Counted from the first letter of the stretch, positions 31,203 through 43,642 are shown. The stretch: DNA of 64,000 nt from Locusta migratoria (GCA_026315105.1 CM048744.1:837568094-837632093), one strand, 5' to 3'. Numbers and translations are program-made. The notes: generated by a model not told the origin, from the letters alone.

Positions 31203-31330
31203 TGCCTGGACAGCCACCTTGGTTAAGGCGACCGCTGGCCCAAAGCGGGTAATCCGGGTTCGAATCCCGGCCCAGCACAAATTTTCATCTTTGCCACTGG
31301 ATTTATTTCTATGCCCTGAAACGGTCGGAA
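31203..31330 (+). mobile_element. tRNA-headed SINE-like copy (group H)
   Basis: Box A-like CCTTGGTTAAGGCGACCG and box B GGGTTCGAATCCCGG, followed by CCAGCACAAATTTTCATC. The post-head sequence resembles group I (CAGCACAAATTTTAAT). The body after about 31330 is unrecognised. Confidence 0.6.
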
Positions 31331-32229
31331 TGTTTAAATATTTCGAATTAGGAAAATTATGATCGTTGTCAACAAATCGTGTCTGTTCTTTCGGACATGC
31401 ACTGAGCAGCCTGTGAAGTAAAATCAGCACGATGGAGATCCAAAATTTGTGTGGCTGTAGCCACCCCAGTTGGGCGTATGCAGCACTGACATACTCATAG
31501 CGACGAATGCTACAAATGTTGGGTACACCAGCATTTATAATTAACTCTAATCGTCTTGTATTTTCGCTGCTTGAATTATAGCGCGATAGTGGAGGTTCAA
31601 TCGTATGATGATTCCATGAGTTTGCTTGTGGACAGATGTTACTTTTTGAGCTCATAGAGGCAAGCGGAGGTATTCCGTCACATGGTGATCTTATTATCTG
31701 CCCAATTTTTCCGACCAAATATTACAACTTGAACTCAGGCCCATCTCGACAAGGATGATGTGAGAGCGTCTTAGGATGCCAGCTAGTTTTGCCGAAACTG
31801 GTCAGGAACTGAAATAAAATACGTTTCAACGAAGCGGCCTTGGCAATCCACAAAACAAGTATGAACTTATTAATTTATTGTGTGACTACTTGCGACTTTT
31901 TCGCATTTAACATTAGTCCCAGCTTTTAGCCCATGCTAAAAGACCGATTATCATTCATCTGGGCAGTCACAGTGTTTATATTATGACATCTGTCACTGCG
32001 GTAAACTGGACCACGTCGCCATAGACCTGATATTTATTGAAAGATACACAGATAAACTATCATACATATACAACAAGAACAGATGTGCGACTCTGATCCC
32101 TGTGGCGCCCCAGAGACAACTTTTAACTTCCGCAGAGAAAAGTTTGCAATCTGTCTTTTAAGTGCCTTTCAAACCACTTCATCGTACTAGCTGAGAACTC
32201 GAGCTGTTGCATTTTATCCAGGTATATGT
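31331..32229. other. No recognised gene
   Basis: Open frames here translate partly through the SINE head and show no domain. Confidence 0.5.
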
Positions 32230-32240
32230 CAAAGTTTACG

Positions 32241-32342
32241 AAATGAAATGTTGAAATGTTTGTAAATCTATCGGACCAAACTGCGTGGTCATCAGTCCGT
32301 AGCTTATAAACTACTTAAACCTAGGTAAACTAACCTGAGGAC

Positions 32343-32397
<55 letters not shown>

Positions 32398-32486
32398 ATG
32401 CCATAGGGAGGACTCGAACCTCCACGGCGAGCAACCGTGCGCTTCGCAGCGAGACTCTTTAGACCGCTCGGCTACTCCATCGCGGC
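32241..32486 (-). mobile_element. SINE group B with expanded CA microsatellite and TSD
   Basis: Flanked by CAAAGTTTACG (32230-32240 and 32487-32497). The short TG/CA stretch normal for group B after the tRNA-like head is expanded here to about 25 CA units (32345-32395). Confidence 0.95.
32345..32395. repeat. (CA)n microsatellite
   Basis: About 25 uninterrupted CA units inside the group B SINE. Confidence 0.95.
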
Positions 32487-32497
32487 CAAAGTTTACG

Positions 32498-33149
32498 GTG
32501 TCAACATCTCTGTAGAAGTCTGGTAGTGCCATATATAGTGGCCTCGCAGTTGTTCATGGCGAATTTCAGGTCTTGAGTTACCTTGATTAGTGCAGTATTT
32601 CTGCTGTGATGTTTACGAAAAATGGACTGATATTTGTCAAATACATTCAATTTGAACTCGAGTTCAGTAATTTGATCGTGAAATATATATATTCAATATT
32701 GTGGATGCGGCAGTTAATGCTGATTGGTCTAAAATCACCAGTTGATTACGGAACCATGCTTCTTTTCCAAGAGGTTTAGATTTAGTAAGATTAATGGAAT
32801 TTTCAGTACAGTAGCGTTTACTTAATAATTAAAAGTAATTACAGGGAATTGCATTTTTTAAACATAAGTGCCTTACATGAGTGCTTTAAAGAGAAAAGAA
32901 AAAAATACAATCCTTGTGATATATGAACTCAACCACTGGTTTCCCTTTTTAAAAATTTTACTCGTTTAGAAATGTTTCGCCTTGTGTTTACTATTTTATC
33001 ATCTACGTTAGTTTAGTTATCAATTGGCTGGAGAGCAGCTTTAATGTTAGGGTACGAATTCACAAAACGTTATCAGCAGCAATATGAGACTTCGATGGCG
33101 GTGGAGCCGTGAGGAACTGCAGAAAAACGTGGACAGTATCTATATAAAT
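32498..33149. other. No recognised gene
   Basis: AT-rich. Nothing recognised. Confidence 0.5.
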
Positions 33150-33594
33150 GAATTGCTGTTCGTTAGTTTCGCTAAAACTTGAGGACGGCCGAACCGATTT
33201 TGCTAATTTTAGTCTTAAAATATTTGTGTAAGTCCAGGGAAGGTTTAAACGGTGATAAAATATGGAAAAGTTGTCAGGAAAAGAGGAAAATCAGGAAAAA
33301 CTGAAACAGCTTTTTCCGGTGAGCTATCCATACCATTTCTCCAATTGCAATAAAATTTTATACATTTCATGTTGAAAGCAAGAGGAAGGTTCGGATCAAA
33401 CAAAAATTTGGAAAAGTCGCCCGGAAAGTAGGAAAATTTAGGAAAACCCGGAATCGATTTTTTCTATGAATAAAAATCAATTGTCACATGGTTGTAAGAG
33501 CGTCACGTAAGTACGGCTTGACAGGACAAGATTTGTATGAAATAAATTTTTTGGAAAATCTACCGGAAAATTGGAAAATTTGAGAAAAACTGAA

Positions 33595-33718
33595 AGTGTG
33601 TTTTTGAATGTGATTTTGATTGAATTCAACGCCATAACTGATTATTCGCATGACAGAGTGTGTTTTTGAATGTGATTTTGATTGAATTCAACGCCATAAC
33701 TGATTATTCGCATGGCAG
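33595..33718. repeat. Near-exact 62-bp tandem duplication
   Basis: Two adjacent copies (33595-33656 and 33657-33718) of a unit containing TTTTTGAATGTGATTTTG, with a single difference seen near the end (CATGACAG versus CATGGCAG). Recent compared with the surrounding array. Confidence 0.9.
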
Positions 33719-34239
33719 AGAGGGGAACCAAGTTCCTTTTTCCATGCGTTTCTAAATCTACTCAACACTATACGTTTAGAACAGTTCATCCGATTACGAT
33801 AAAATTTTGATAATTTCACGTTCAACGAAAGATGAACGTTCTTATGAACTAAAAATCTGGAAAATTTACCCGGAAAATTTGAAAATTCGCGAGAATCTGA
33901 AAGAGCTTTTTTCAATGGGATATCACTATCATTCGTCGGATTGCGATAAAATTTTGCGTATTTCACGTTCAAAGCAAGAGTAACGTTCTTATGAAATAAA
34001 AAATTGGACATTTTTCCCGTAAAATTGGATAATTCAGAAAAAATAGAAAGATTCATCTGATTGCGATAAAATTTTGCACATTCGACGTTCAAAGCGAGAG
34101 AAAGGTTTGAGTGAAGTAAAAGTTTGGAATAGTTGACCAGAAAATAGGAAAATTTGTGGAAAACTGAACGAGTTCTTTTCTTTGGGATATCAATATCACT
34201 CGTACGATTGCGATAACATTTTGCACATTCGAAGTTCAA
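33688..34239 (-). other. Open frame across the tandem array (183 codons)
   Basis: The frame reads a repeated phrase, LALNV-x-x-AKFYRN-x-x-N, about four times. It follows the DNA repeat. I recognise no protein family and there is no promoter or start evidence, so it is probably non-coding. Confidence 0.3.
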
Positions 34240-34621
34240 AGCAAGGGTACATACATTTTAGCAATTGCGAATCATTGCAGGGTCGACTAGATAACCAGAT
34301 GACCCGGTGAACTTTGTACCACTTACCTCTTAATATAAACCATATTAATTTTAATCTAAACTTTCCTCGCGATTTTTCCATATTTTATCACCGTTTAAAT
34401 CTTCCCTGAACTTCCACGAATGTGACATGAAGATTATCCTGGACATATGTGCGTGATTTGCCCTCTCTTTCCGCCCACGATCGAACCGATACTTAGACTA
34501 TCTGATGATGCCTTTATAAAGCTACTGGGTTACTAATAAATATGATTTAAATTAACATGGTTTATTTTAAGAGGTAAGTGATAGGAAGTTCACCGGGTCT
34601 TCTCGTCTCCATATAATGAAT

Positions 34622-34975
34622 TTAGCAGATGAAAATCCTTCTGACGTTATTTTTTATAATTTTTAATCAATTACATGTTTCGAGATTCCAGTAATCTCAC
34701 CTTCAGACCCTTATAAGATCCATGCAGTAATATGAGAACTAGCCATCCATTTATAATCCTACATTTACCGGCTCACCCCTAGATGTAGCTGAAAACTGTC
34801 ATACCAACCATGTTGACACGGTGAGCGGGTATATACAGGATTATAAATGGATGGCTAGTTCTCATATTACTGCATGGATCTTATAAGGATCTGAAGATGA
34901 GATTATTAGAATTTCGAAACATGTAATTGATTAAAAATTATTAAAAATACCGGCGGAAGGATTTTCATCTGCTAA
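34622..34975. mobile_element. Foldback element with about 139-bp arms
   Basis: Left arm 34622-34760 and right arm 34837-34975 are inverted copies. They start from TTAGCAGATGAAAATCC and include ATTACATGTTTCG and TAGCCATCCATTTATAATCC. The 76-bp centre is also partly symmetrical (CCGGCTCACC versus GGTGAGCGGG). Confidence 0.85.
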
Positions 34976-36580
34976 CTTAATACATCGCCGTTGTCCCGCC
35001 GTCCATCTGAGATGGATATACAGAGACTTAAAGTAATGAATGATTTCTCTCCTAAGATGTGAAAATGTGACGAATAGAGACTGTTTAAGACGTGTTCTTC
35101 TTTCACACAGGAGTTTTATCGTTCCGTTTTGATCGAGAAGAAAGATTGTTACTCTGCTAATTAGTGTAATTGTATCTTCACAAATCCTACGTAAGTTTTC
35201 GTTAAGTGGCTGTAAAATATTCTCAGATTCCTTCCTGGAAAAGCTGCTGTTTGTATTTGCGAAATACGTTTTCACGAGTTTTTTGTTCAAATGTCTTCCT
35301 GTTGTTTGCCGATGAGGAGGCTATTAGAGGCGAAGCTGAAGCTCAAAATGGGAGAAAACTGCGGAACGTCGGTTGTGCCATGTGCAAGAGAACCTTTGCG
35401 GACTTTCCTTAAGCGATTTGTGGATATTATCCAGAAATAGGAACAGGTAGAAAGTGGCACCAACTATTTGTTTGTTAAAGACACTTTAAAATACCGAGTA
35501 CAGGCTCATTTAACATCATCCACCTTTTCGGAATGATGAGGACTACAAAAAATGTTAGAAATTACGCGACTGATAACGAAGAGGCACTAATACGAGTTGT
35601 TCACGGAAAACGTATCGACTTGACAGTGAAGAAATTGTTACAGGAAAAAATGTATAAGTATGAAGAAGAATATATAAAATACATTGTTACAGACATCAGT
35701 TTTACCAGACGTCATGTTTACCATAAGTAGGAAGAAATTATAGGACAGCTTACCAAAAGTCCAAATTGCCATTAAAAAAAAAAAAAAAAGTCGGTAACTG
35801 AAGCATTTATGCGTATGAATTCACGCGGTTCCGTGTTATCGGACGTGATTCGCAATATCGACTTTTACTCCACTGCAGATGAATGAAACTGCAATTAAGG
35901 TTAACTCCCGCTTTAATCTCCATTATTGTGATTGCCACTCTTCGCTCACGCTAAAGTGCCTCTCTGCTGAACTCGTGCGCACAATTGACAATTACCCAGA
36001 CGCGAGCGTGCAGTCGTGAACTAAAGAGGCTTGCTTGACGAGAATACGCGCACAAGGATCGCGACAAATCAGTTCACATAGTTGTTATGTTCGAAACTAC
36101 CGTCGGATTTTACAAGGGGGCGTTTTCTTCTGGAAACGCTTACTTTTTAGTCAACTTCAATCATTGCTCCTAAATATAATTTCAAGTTTACTAACATTGA
36201 TGCCAAATATCACTTTGGAATATGATGAGCAGTTGAACCTATATGATCTAAAAGACAAACGGCGCACAAAACACGGTAGACCCACATATGTGAGATAGCT
36301 AAGTCGTAGGTGGGAGGGTACAATGCAGTTTACAATATGCAGCTTCAAACCGTGTAACCACATCGCGAACATAGCATAGGAATCACGGTATTCCGACATT
36401 TTTCTTCGTTACGTGATTTTAATAATTTGTTAAGAGGAAGAATTTTCTCATTTTTCAAAATTTTTAGTAAATTCAAAATATATCAGCGTAATTCAGAGTA
36501 ATAGTGTCCAGGGAATACTTTGATCATTTGTCAGATTGTTATTATGAATAGTATCCGCAATTGAGTTACTCTCTCTCTAT
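34976..36580. other. No recognised gene
   Basis: Short frames at 35.5-35.7 and 36.0-36.3 kb show no domain. An A-rich run lies at 35775-35790. Confidence 0.5.
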
Positions 36581-36656
36581 ATGTTTAGCTCTCTATGTGC
36601 TCAGCTATCTATGTGCTTAGCTTTCTCTGCGTGCTCAGCTCTCAGTGCTTAGCTTA
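36581..36656. repeat. Short tandem repeat, about 16-bp units
   Basis: Four to five diverged copies of TGTGCTCAGCTATCTA-type units. Confidence 0.7.
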
Positions 36657-38449
36657 AAGTACTATAAGCGGTTTCTTTCCAAGATAGGAAAAAACCCGAG
36701 AAAATATTTAAATTTTTTACTGTAAACTTTAAATTCGTGATCATACGCGAAAGTGAAAATTATCTTTGGACTTTGATCGGGATAGGCTAGGACGGAAGAA
36801 TTAGAAACTTCTGCCTCCCGTAATAAACTGATGAAAATTCTTGAGATGAAAAGTGAACCTTTTGGCAAGTTTAATACAATATTTTTTCAAAGACGTATCT
36901 TGAAAAATTAAGGTTAGTAATCAACGTATAGGATCCAGAGAAATTAATATAAACAAACTTTGACGAAAATAATAACGAATTGTGAACTTATAAAGTGTGT
37001 ACTGTGAAAGTGTAATGAATGTAACTATTGATTTCAGAATAGAGAATCTATGAACCTTAAAAAAAATCTTAAACAGTTATTCGAGTATTTAGTTCCCTAA
37101 TATTGTCCCTGCATATTCTAAAAGTGAAGGAATATATCTAACAGTTTTGGTCAGGAGAAACTTATGGGGAAATTTTCTAAAGAATAATTCTATAAAGGAA
37201 AAGGATCAGGCAAGAACGGTATCTTGTGACGGGCGTCAAATTATCTTTGGTTTATTAAATATCAGCCCTTGAGAAACGGATTATCATGCTCAAACATTAC
37301 AAAATGTATTTAAGTTGAAATGAAATCCAGAAACGATATTTACAGCGAAAAATTCAACAAAGATATAAATTTTATTAACTGCGAAGAAGTACCAAGTCTA
37401 CCAACTTAATTTTCATACTGAGGTGACAAATAGAATTTTGAACCTATACATCCAATACAACTGTGAATATCAAGACGTAATCTACAGCTTAAAAGTCGCA
37501 AGTTAAAACCCTAATATAAAACGAAGTCAACACAACTGTCGCCCCAGTCACAACCGGTATGCGAGGAGGACATGTCGGAACGAACAGACACCACATACTC
37601 TTTTTTTTTTTTTTTCTTTTTTTTTTTTTTCGATGACAACGTTAGGGTGCAATGTCATTAAATGATACAGCAATAATAAACGAACGTCTTAAGAATGACA
37701 ATTTGCCTTATTACCCACTGCATACTGGTTTCAGTATGAGCTGTAAATTGTCTTTTATACCGGTCGTCGGTAGTATATAAAAATTGTGATCAACACGAGT
37801 TTTGTCGATAATACGCACATTGGTACCAAGCGTGGATCATTTGCATATCGGAACAAACTGTACTTATTTGAAAAGTTTCGCGTTTGTACCTTTGTTCCCC
37901 TGACAAGGAACACATTAGACGTACAACGCTCGCAACAACACGAAGCCATATTACAACAAACCCCGATGATAGGAGTGGTCTATGCCATTCCCGCGTAAAA
38001 CGTTACATTCTACCATAAGTGACTTGTTAATAGAAACAAATAGAATAGTCATCAGTACCTTAGGTGGGATGGGGAAAGACTGTACGTGACGTCATCGTAT
38101 TATTAGGGCGCTTTTGCACCAGGCGCTGCGAGCCGATCTGCACTTCCACTCATTTCCTCAGCGACATTCTGCAAGTCCGTTGCGATTTATTTCATTAGAT
38201 GAATGCTGTAAAGTCGTCAAAAATATATATTATTTTATTGTTTAGGTGATAGAGGGGGTCCGGACCCCCAAGACCCCCCTCTTCGGCTACGTCCTTGCCG
38301 CCACCCTTTCTATGGTATTGATACATCGTTACTCTGTATCTGTTTATTAAAATGTCAATTTTTCTAGAATGCAAAGTTTTGCACAGACCCAGACCAGAGC
38401 CTTTTAATAATCGAGTGTTATTGTCAGCACAGCCGTAGGATTCCAAGCC
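36657..38449. other. No recognised gene
   Basis: AT-rich, with two T runs at 37601-37615 and 37617-37630. The 16-bp palindrome GGGGGTCCGGACCCCC lies at 38254-38269. Confidence 0.5.
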
Positions 38450-38760
38450 TTCTAGACGAAAAGTGTCCCCTTAGAAGCACTGCCGGCTTCGGCAGTTCCA
38501 CAGTACATGGTGGGGGTCAGGAGGGCAGGCGGTGGAAGCACCCTCTGCCGCGCACCGCAGCGCAGAGCACCTGTTGTGCCCCCGGTGGCGCGCTCCCCTT
38601 TAAAAAAAAGCGGAACAGCGCAGAGCGGAGCAGGCGGGTGTCGCTTTGTGGCTGCGACGTCAAAGCACTGTGCTTGGCTCGCACCTCTTTTGTTCGACTG
38701 TGCCGCTGCCGGCAGCCGCACACTGCGTCATTAACGACCGCCTGCTCTCTGTACAGGCCG
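38450..38760. other. GC-rich block
   Basis: Abrupt rise in GC and CpG with overlapping open frames on both strands, which is a composition effect. A promoter, exon or GC-rich repeat are all possible. Confidence 0.35.
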
Positions 38761-39826
38761 CCACAAGCTGAGACAACCGATACAATGACGCGGGGAGATC
38801 CGTACTAACAGTTAAATTTTAATGCTCGTCAGTCTTACAATCCAATCTTCAAAACTGCCAGACGGATTACTTTGATGTGGTTTCTCACAGGAAAGTTAGC
38901 TAACAAGGAAAGTACTTAGTTCGAACAAACACATATACACCAAAATCGTATGAGAGATAATGTTGAGATCCTTTATTGCACTAGTGACACTCCCGCATCT
39001 GCAAAACTCTGCAGTCGTCCGTTAGAGGCCTCTGCGTGTTCCATGCCGCATTGCACTTTGACCTGTCGGATCGCCAGTAGGGACGGTGCAGTGTGCCTCC
39101 GAAGTTGCGTTTTGTGACGTTATTTGTGTGTGAAGCGTCAGATGTGGCGGCGATTGGTAATCAATCCTGCTAATGTATTGCGATTGGTTGAGATGAAGAT
39201 ACGAAGAACCCTTCTTCGTGAAGATGGTATTAGTGTAGAAGATGAATCATTCGCATACTTTCTCGTATCTGATATGGTACAGAAATATGAGGATAAGTTA
39301 GATAATGTTGTTACAAACTTATAATAATGATAATATGGATGATAATGACGAATAACTCATTGAAAGCGGTAGTGCTACGGTAAGTTCGAGAAGAGGCGAT
39401 GGAAGCAGTGGCAGTGAAAACCAACAGTCTTTCGGGAAGAAGGTTAAAGTTGAAACTATCATCACGGCTTTTGATGACGATGATTATTACATAAGTTATA
39501 GTTAAGATATCTGCATTACGTATGGCGTCTACCATTACATTTACAGTGCTATCTAGAGCATGGTTGCAGAACTTTGTAGAAAAACACCACCCACCAGCAC
39601 ATTGAGGTGTACGCACGTTCATAGAGATGTTTGTTCGAGCCCATGCACTTTCCTTGTAAGTTTGGGTCAACGTATAGGAAGGATTTTACCGAAAAACGGA
39701 TCACGAAAAGACGATATAATTTTAGCCATATTCACGGAATGTATGACATTAACTGCGAATGAGAAAAGTTGAAAAATGTGTTCCAGCCGGGATTCGCCCT
39801 CGGAGTCCGCTTCTTTCCAGGCGGTT
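38761..39826. other. Unrecognised stretch with a possible coding relic near 39.1-39.5 kb
   Basis: One plus-strand frame (39124-39324) reads VLRLVEMKIRRTLLREDGIS and EDESFAYFLVSDMVQKY. Past its stop, other frames give acidic and KKVKVE-like pieces. It looks more protein-like than its neighbours, but I do not recognise the family. Confidence 0.3.
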
Positions 39827-39828
39827 GG

Positions 39829-40000
39829 CCGGCCGCAGTAGCCGAGCGGTCTGCGGCGCGCCAGTCACAGTCTGCACGGCCGCTACGGTCAGTGGTTCGC
39901 ATCCCCCCTCGGGCATGGATATTGGTTCCGTCCTTAGTGTTAGCTAGTTCATAAGTAGTTTGTAAGTTTAGGGAGTGATGCCCCGTAGTTAAGTCCCATG
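39829..40000 (+). mobile_element. SINE group A with mosaic head
   Basis: The start GGCCGGCCGCAGTAGCCGAG combines the group A lead with the group B-like AGTAGCCGAGCGGTCTG, then returns to group A (AGTCACAGTCTGCACGGCC). Tail near consensus. Confidence 0.85.
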
Positions 40001-40509
40001 ACTCAGCGATCACCACATCTGCAAGGCTAGTCAAGTACGCCTCCCGACAGATATAATTTCACAATTTTACCTCGCCCACTATTACTCAAACTCTCGGTTT
40101 TTCCAAACCAATTCCCATAAGAGTAAGGACCTAGAAGTGCCTCCGCAATGAAAAATATGATAATTGCCCGAATCGGCATATAAGCTATGTGTGCAGGTGG
40201 TGCCTGTCAGAAACTTATATAATTTTAAGAGTTTTCAGTATGCATCGTGACTGTCTGTTCATATATTAGAAACCTCTAGTTTCCAAAAGTACTTCCCGAA
40301 TTTCATGACGTTTCCATAGGTAACTTCGGCGTACTTAAGAGACAACATATGGGCTTCGTTTTATAAAAACCAGAACAGGAGGGGGAAAAGATATCGTAAC
40401 TGTCATGTCTGTCTCTCTGAACACGTTATTCCCCAGACTACTCGACTAATTTTCATAGAATTCTCACAGGTAACTGGAACGTATTGTGCGGTTGCATAAT
40501 GGCTTCGTT
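40001..40509. other. No recognised gene
   Basis: Nothing recognised. Confidence 0.5.
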
Positions 40510-40717
40510 AAAAAAAAAATCAAATGTTCAAATGTTTGTAAAGCTTATGGGACTTAACTACGAGGACATCAGTCCCTAAAGTTACAAACTACGTATGAAC
40601 TAGCTTACACTAAGGACGGCACAAATATCCATGCCCGAGGGGGAATTCGAACCCCCGACCGTAGTGGCCGTGCAGACCGTGACTGAAGCGCCTCAGTCCC
40701 CTTGGCCACCGCGGCCG
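40510..40717 (-). mobile_element. SINE group A
   Basis: Full minus-strand copy. Probable diverged duplication GCTTCGTT (40502-40509) and GCTTCATT (from 40718). Confidence 0.9.
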
Positions 40718-41193
40718 GCTTCATTTCAGCAAAATCTGTTCAGATATCATAATTTAAACATTTGTCTAAATGCTTCATGTGTGTCTGTCTTTACAGGCGA
40801 ATCTCCAAAAGTACTCCGCGAACTTTCATGGGATTTCACTGGTAAATTGAGAGTACCTTGGGCTAAATATAGCCTCAGTGGCGAATATAGTATATACAGA
40901 GTGGCGCACGAAATGTGTTACCATTTTGTTTTTGAATATATACTTTATTGTCAATACAATCTGAAAGAAACATATACTAGATGAAGATCCGTCCATGGAG
41001 ATTTGTTCTAATGCTCATCACATGCTCAATATGTCTACCATTTCGTTACCTTACTTCCTTTCAACGAACATTGAAGTAGGTGATTACCCTACGGCACATG
41101 TCGTCCGTAATTTCACTGCAAGCTTGAAGAAGAATTCTTCTGAGCTCCATCAAATGACGTGGACGTTTCGGGAAAATTTTTTCCTGTATGTAC

Positions 41194-41395
41194 CAAAAAA
41201 TGTTCAAATGTTTGTAAAATCTATGGGACTTAACTACTGGGTCATCAGTCCCTAAACTTACAAACTACTTACAAACTAGCTAATACTAAGGACGGCATAA
41301 ATATCCATGCCCGAGGGGGGATTCGAACCCCCGACCGTAGTGGCCGTGCAGACCGTGACTGGAGCGCCTCAGTCCCCTCGGCCACCGCGGCCGGC
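41194..41395 (-). mobile_element. SINE group A with diverged TSD
   Basis: Flanked by TGTATGTAC (41185-41193) and TGTACGTAC (41396-41404), inside the transposase relic. Confidence 0.9.
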
Positions 41396-41824
41396 TGTAC
41401 GTACATCCAAAGAAAAAAAGTCACATGGACTATTGGGGAGCCAATTTTGTCCTTCGTTGAAGCGACCTGGAAACCTGAGTGAAATGATCCGCATGTCGAA
41501 ACGCTCGTGTAAAAACTCCAACACAGTGATAAAAAAAAAAAAAGGCCAATAAGTCCGTGCCTGGAAATTGCTGCCCACGCTGTAATCCTGGGAACATAAT
41601 GTTGTCGTTCATGAAGCACTTGGGGGTTTTCAGTGGCGTAAAAGCGTATATTTTGTCTGTTAACCACACGGTCTAAATTAAAATGCGCCTCGTCTGAAAA
41701 CCAAATGTTGTTGAGAGTTTCTTCCCTATCCTCCGCCCACTGAGCAAACAGTAGTCTCTGCTGCTTGTGTTCTTCATTGACCTTCTGTGCACGGGGCATC
41801 TTGTATGCATACATATAGAGGTTA

Positions 41825-42017
41825 GCCGCGGTGGAGTAGCCGAGCGGTCTAAAGCGTCTCGCTGCAGAGCGCGCGGTTGCTCGCCGTGGAGGTTCGAGTC
41901 CTCCCTGGGGCATGGGTGTGTGTGTTGTCCTTAGGTTAGTTTACCTAGGTTTAAGTAGTTTGTAAGCTACGGACTGATGACCACGCAGTTTGATCCGATA
42001 GATTTACAAACATTTGA
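41825..42017 (+). mobile_element. SINE group B with TSD
   Basis: Flanked by ACATATAGAGGTTA (41811-41824 and 42018-42031), inside the transposase relic between the HTH and catalytic regions. Confidence 0.95.
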
Positions 42018-42446
42018 ACATATAGAGGTTACTTTTAAGAAAGTGTTGAACGAAGCGTCTGGATATTCCCATTTGCACCGCTGCTTTTCTACAAGATTTT
42101 CCGTGACTTCTCAGTACAGCAACTCGTACCGCTTCAATATTCTCCGGCGAAAAAACAGGCTTAGGCCGAGGTCGCTTCGCTTCCAATATTATTTCGTCCT
42201 GTAGAAATTTATCGTACAACCTGTGGCTGGTCTTCTTGCAAGGGACCCATCGTTAAACTGTTGTCGAAAACGCCTCTTAGTCACAACAAGGCTTTTCGTT
42301 TCATGAAGAAGTAACACAATTGCCGATCGTTGCTGTGTCGTCAGTCTTCCATTGTAGCCATTGCTGCTTACTAGTCTCCTAGCGGCAGTATCGTGAATTA
42401 CACTTCATTTAGTAATTCATTTGTTTTTCCAAGCTCTTCTGGTATT

Positions 42447-43033
42447 GAAACTTCCTGGCAGATTAAAAGTGTGTGCCGCAACCGGGACTCGAACATGGGA
42501 CCTTTGCCTTTCGCGGGCAAGCGCACTACCGACTGTGCTATCCCAACACGACTCGCGATGCCGCCTTAGGCTAAGCCATGTCTCCACCATATCCTTTCTT
42601 CCAGAAGTGCTAGTCTTCCATGGTTAGCAGGTGAGCTTCTGTGAAGTTTGGAAAGTAGGAGGCGAGGTACTGGCGGAAGTAAAGTTGTGAGACGGCATCG
42701 TGAGTCGTGTCGGGATAGCACAGTCGGTAGTGTGCTTGCCCGCGAATGGCGTAGGTCCCAGGTTCGAGTCTTCCTGGAAGAAAGGATATGGTGGAGACAT
42801 GGCTTAGCCACAGCCTATGGATGTTTTCAGAATGAAACTTTTCACTCTGGAGCATAGTGTGCCAGCTTCTTTGAAGTTTGGAGAGTAGGAGGGGAGGCAC
42901 TGGTGGAAGTAAAGTTGTGAGGCGGCATCGTGAGTCGTGTCGGGATAGCTCAGTCGGGAGAGCGCTTGCCCGCGAAAGGCAGAGGTCCCAGGTTCGAGTT
43001 CCGGTACACAACTTTATTCTTCCAGGAAGTTTT
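42447..43033. mobile_element. Group C SINE mosaic: one minus and two plus tRNA-like units
   Basis: Starts with AACTTCCTGGCAGATTAAAA and a minus-strand head (box B inverse near 42488). Two plus-strand heads follow, at about 42707 (GTCGGGATAGCACAGTCGGT) and 42939 (GTCGGGATAGCTCAGTCGGG). The second unit breaks right after its box B (GGTTCGAGTC) into inverted upstream sequence (TTCCTGGAAGAAAGGATATG). No clear target duplication. Confidence 0.8.
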
Positions 43034-43318
43034 AAGTAATGTGTATATTAATGACTCGGAATACTCTGCCGCAACGTCCACGTTATTTCAGATTGATTTC
43101 AGGCAGTGGTCCAGTCACTGTTCGTGCCGACGCTGACTACGATGTAAACAACAACTGCGAAACGGAAATGTAGCCAAGATCACTTTTCATAGTCTTTCAT
43201 TTTCTGAACCAGTTGCTTACAGCCGGTGTTGTAGCATGGATTTTTAATCTTTATCACTCGGTGCTACGTCTGCACATGAAAAATTTTAACCTTACTTCAA
43301 ATGTGTACAAGCGAGTGA

Positions 43319-43321
<3 letters not shown>

Positions 43322-43364
<43 letters not shown>
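43322..43364. repeat. (TA)n microsatellite
   Basis: About 21 TA units. Confidence 0.95.
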
Positions 43365-43366
<2 letters not shown>

Positions 43367-43510
43367 GTCGTCTCCTTCTTGACTACGAGACTTTGGGACC
43401 CAGTAAATGTATGGCACTAGCTGTTCAGATACATTGCTGCTGATGAATTAATTGGCTTTCATGATAATCGTACAGTTAATAAGTTTGATTTAACTTGCCG
43501 AGCACCAGTT

Positions 43511-43598
43511 GGCCGCGGTGGAGTAGCCGAGCGGTCTAAGGCGCCTCGCTGAGGAGCGCGCGGTTGCTCGCCGTCGGAGGTTCGAGTCCTCCCTAGGG

Positions 43599-43642
<44 letters not shown>

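Larger units (their letters stand above)
33150..34608. repeat. Composite repeat: inverted flanks around a degenerate tandem array
   Basis: The core holds at least four diverged units of about 115-165 bp built on 'GATTGCGATAAAATTTTGC', 'CGTTCAAAGCAAGAG' and 'GGAAAATTT' (near 33350, 33790, 33935, 34050, 34205). AGGTTTAAACGGTGATAAAA (33241-33260) returns inverted near 34380-34400. A second inverted pair, CCCGGTGAACTT and CACTTACCTCTTAA, lies at 34296-34356 and 34547-34608. Confidence 0.6.
40897..42420 (-). pseudogene. Mariner/Tc1-superfamily transposase relic, split by two SINEs
   Basis: Minus-strand order: an N-terminal TTQQRSAIVLLLHETKSLVV and VTKRRFRQQFNDG region, then an HTH segment AVRVAVLRSHGKSCRKAA, MGISRRFVQHFLKSNL, then the catalytic piece NNIWFSDEAHFNLDRVVNRQ, RFYATENPQVLHERQH, TAWAAISRHGLIG, and a C-terminal RILLQACSEITDDMCRRVI with NGRHIEHV. 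This matches insect Tc1/mariner-type transposases with the ...DEAHF... catalytic Asp. Stops, frameshifts and two SINEs (41194-41395 and 41825-42017) make it inactive. The plus-strand left end starts TA-CAGAGTGGCG near 40895. The other end is not resolved. Confidence 0.8.

Noticed and set aside
31161..31718. 185-codon minus-strand open frame
   Set aside because: Its C-terminal part is translation of the tRNA-like SINE head and no domain is visible. Chance frame.
38254..38269. 16-bp GC palindrome as a regulatory operator
   Set aside because: Isolated, no known factor site, likely part of a repeat.
41269..41913. 214-codon minus-strand frame as one gene
   Set aside because: It joins SINE, transposase and second SINE sequence. 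Only the DEAHF part is real transposase.
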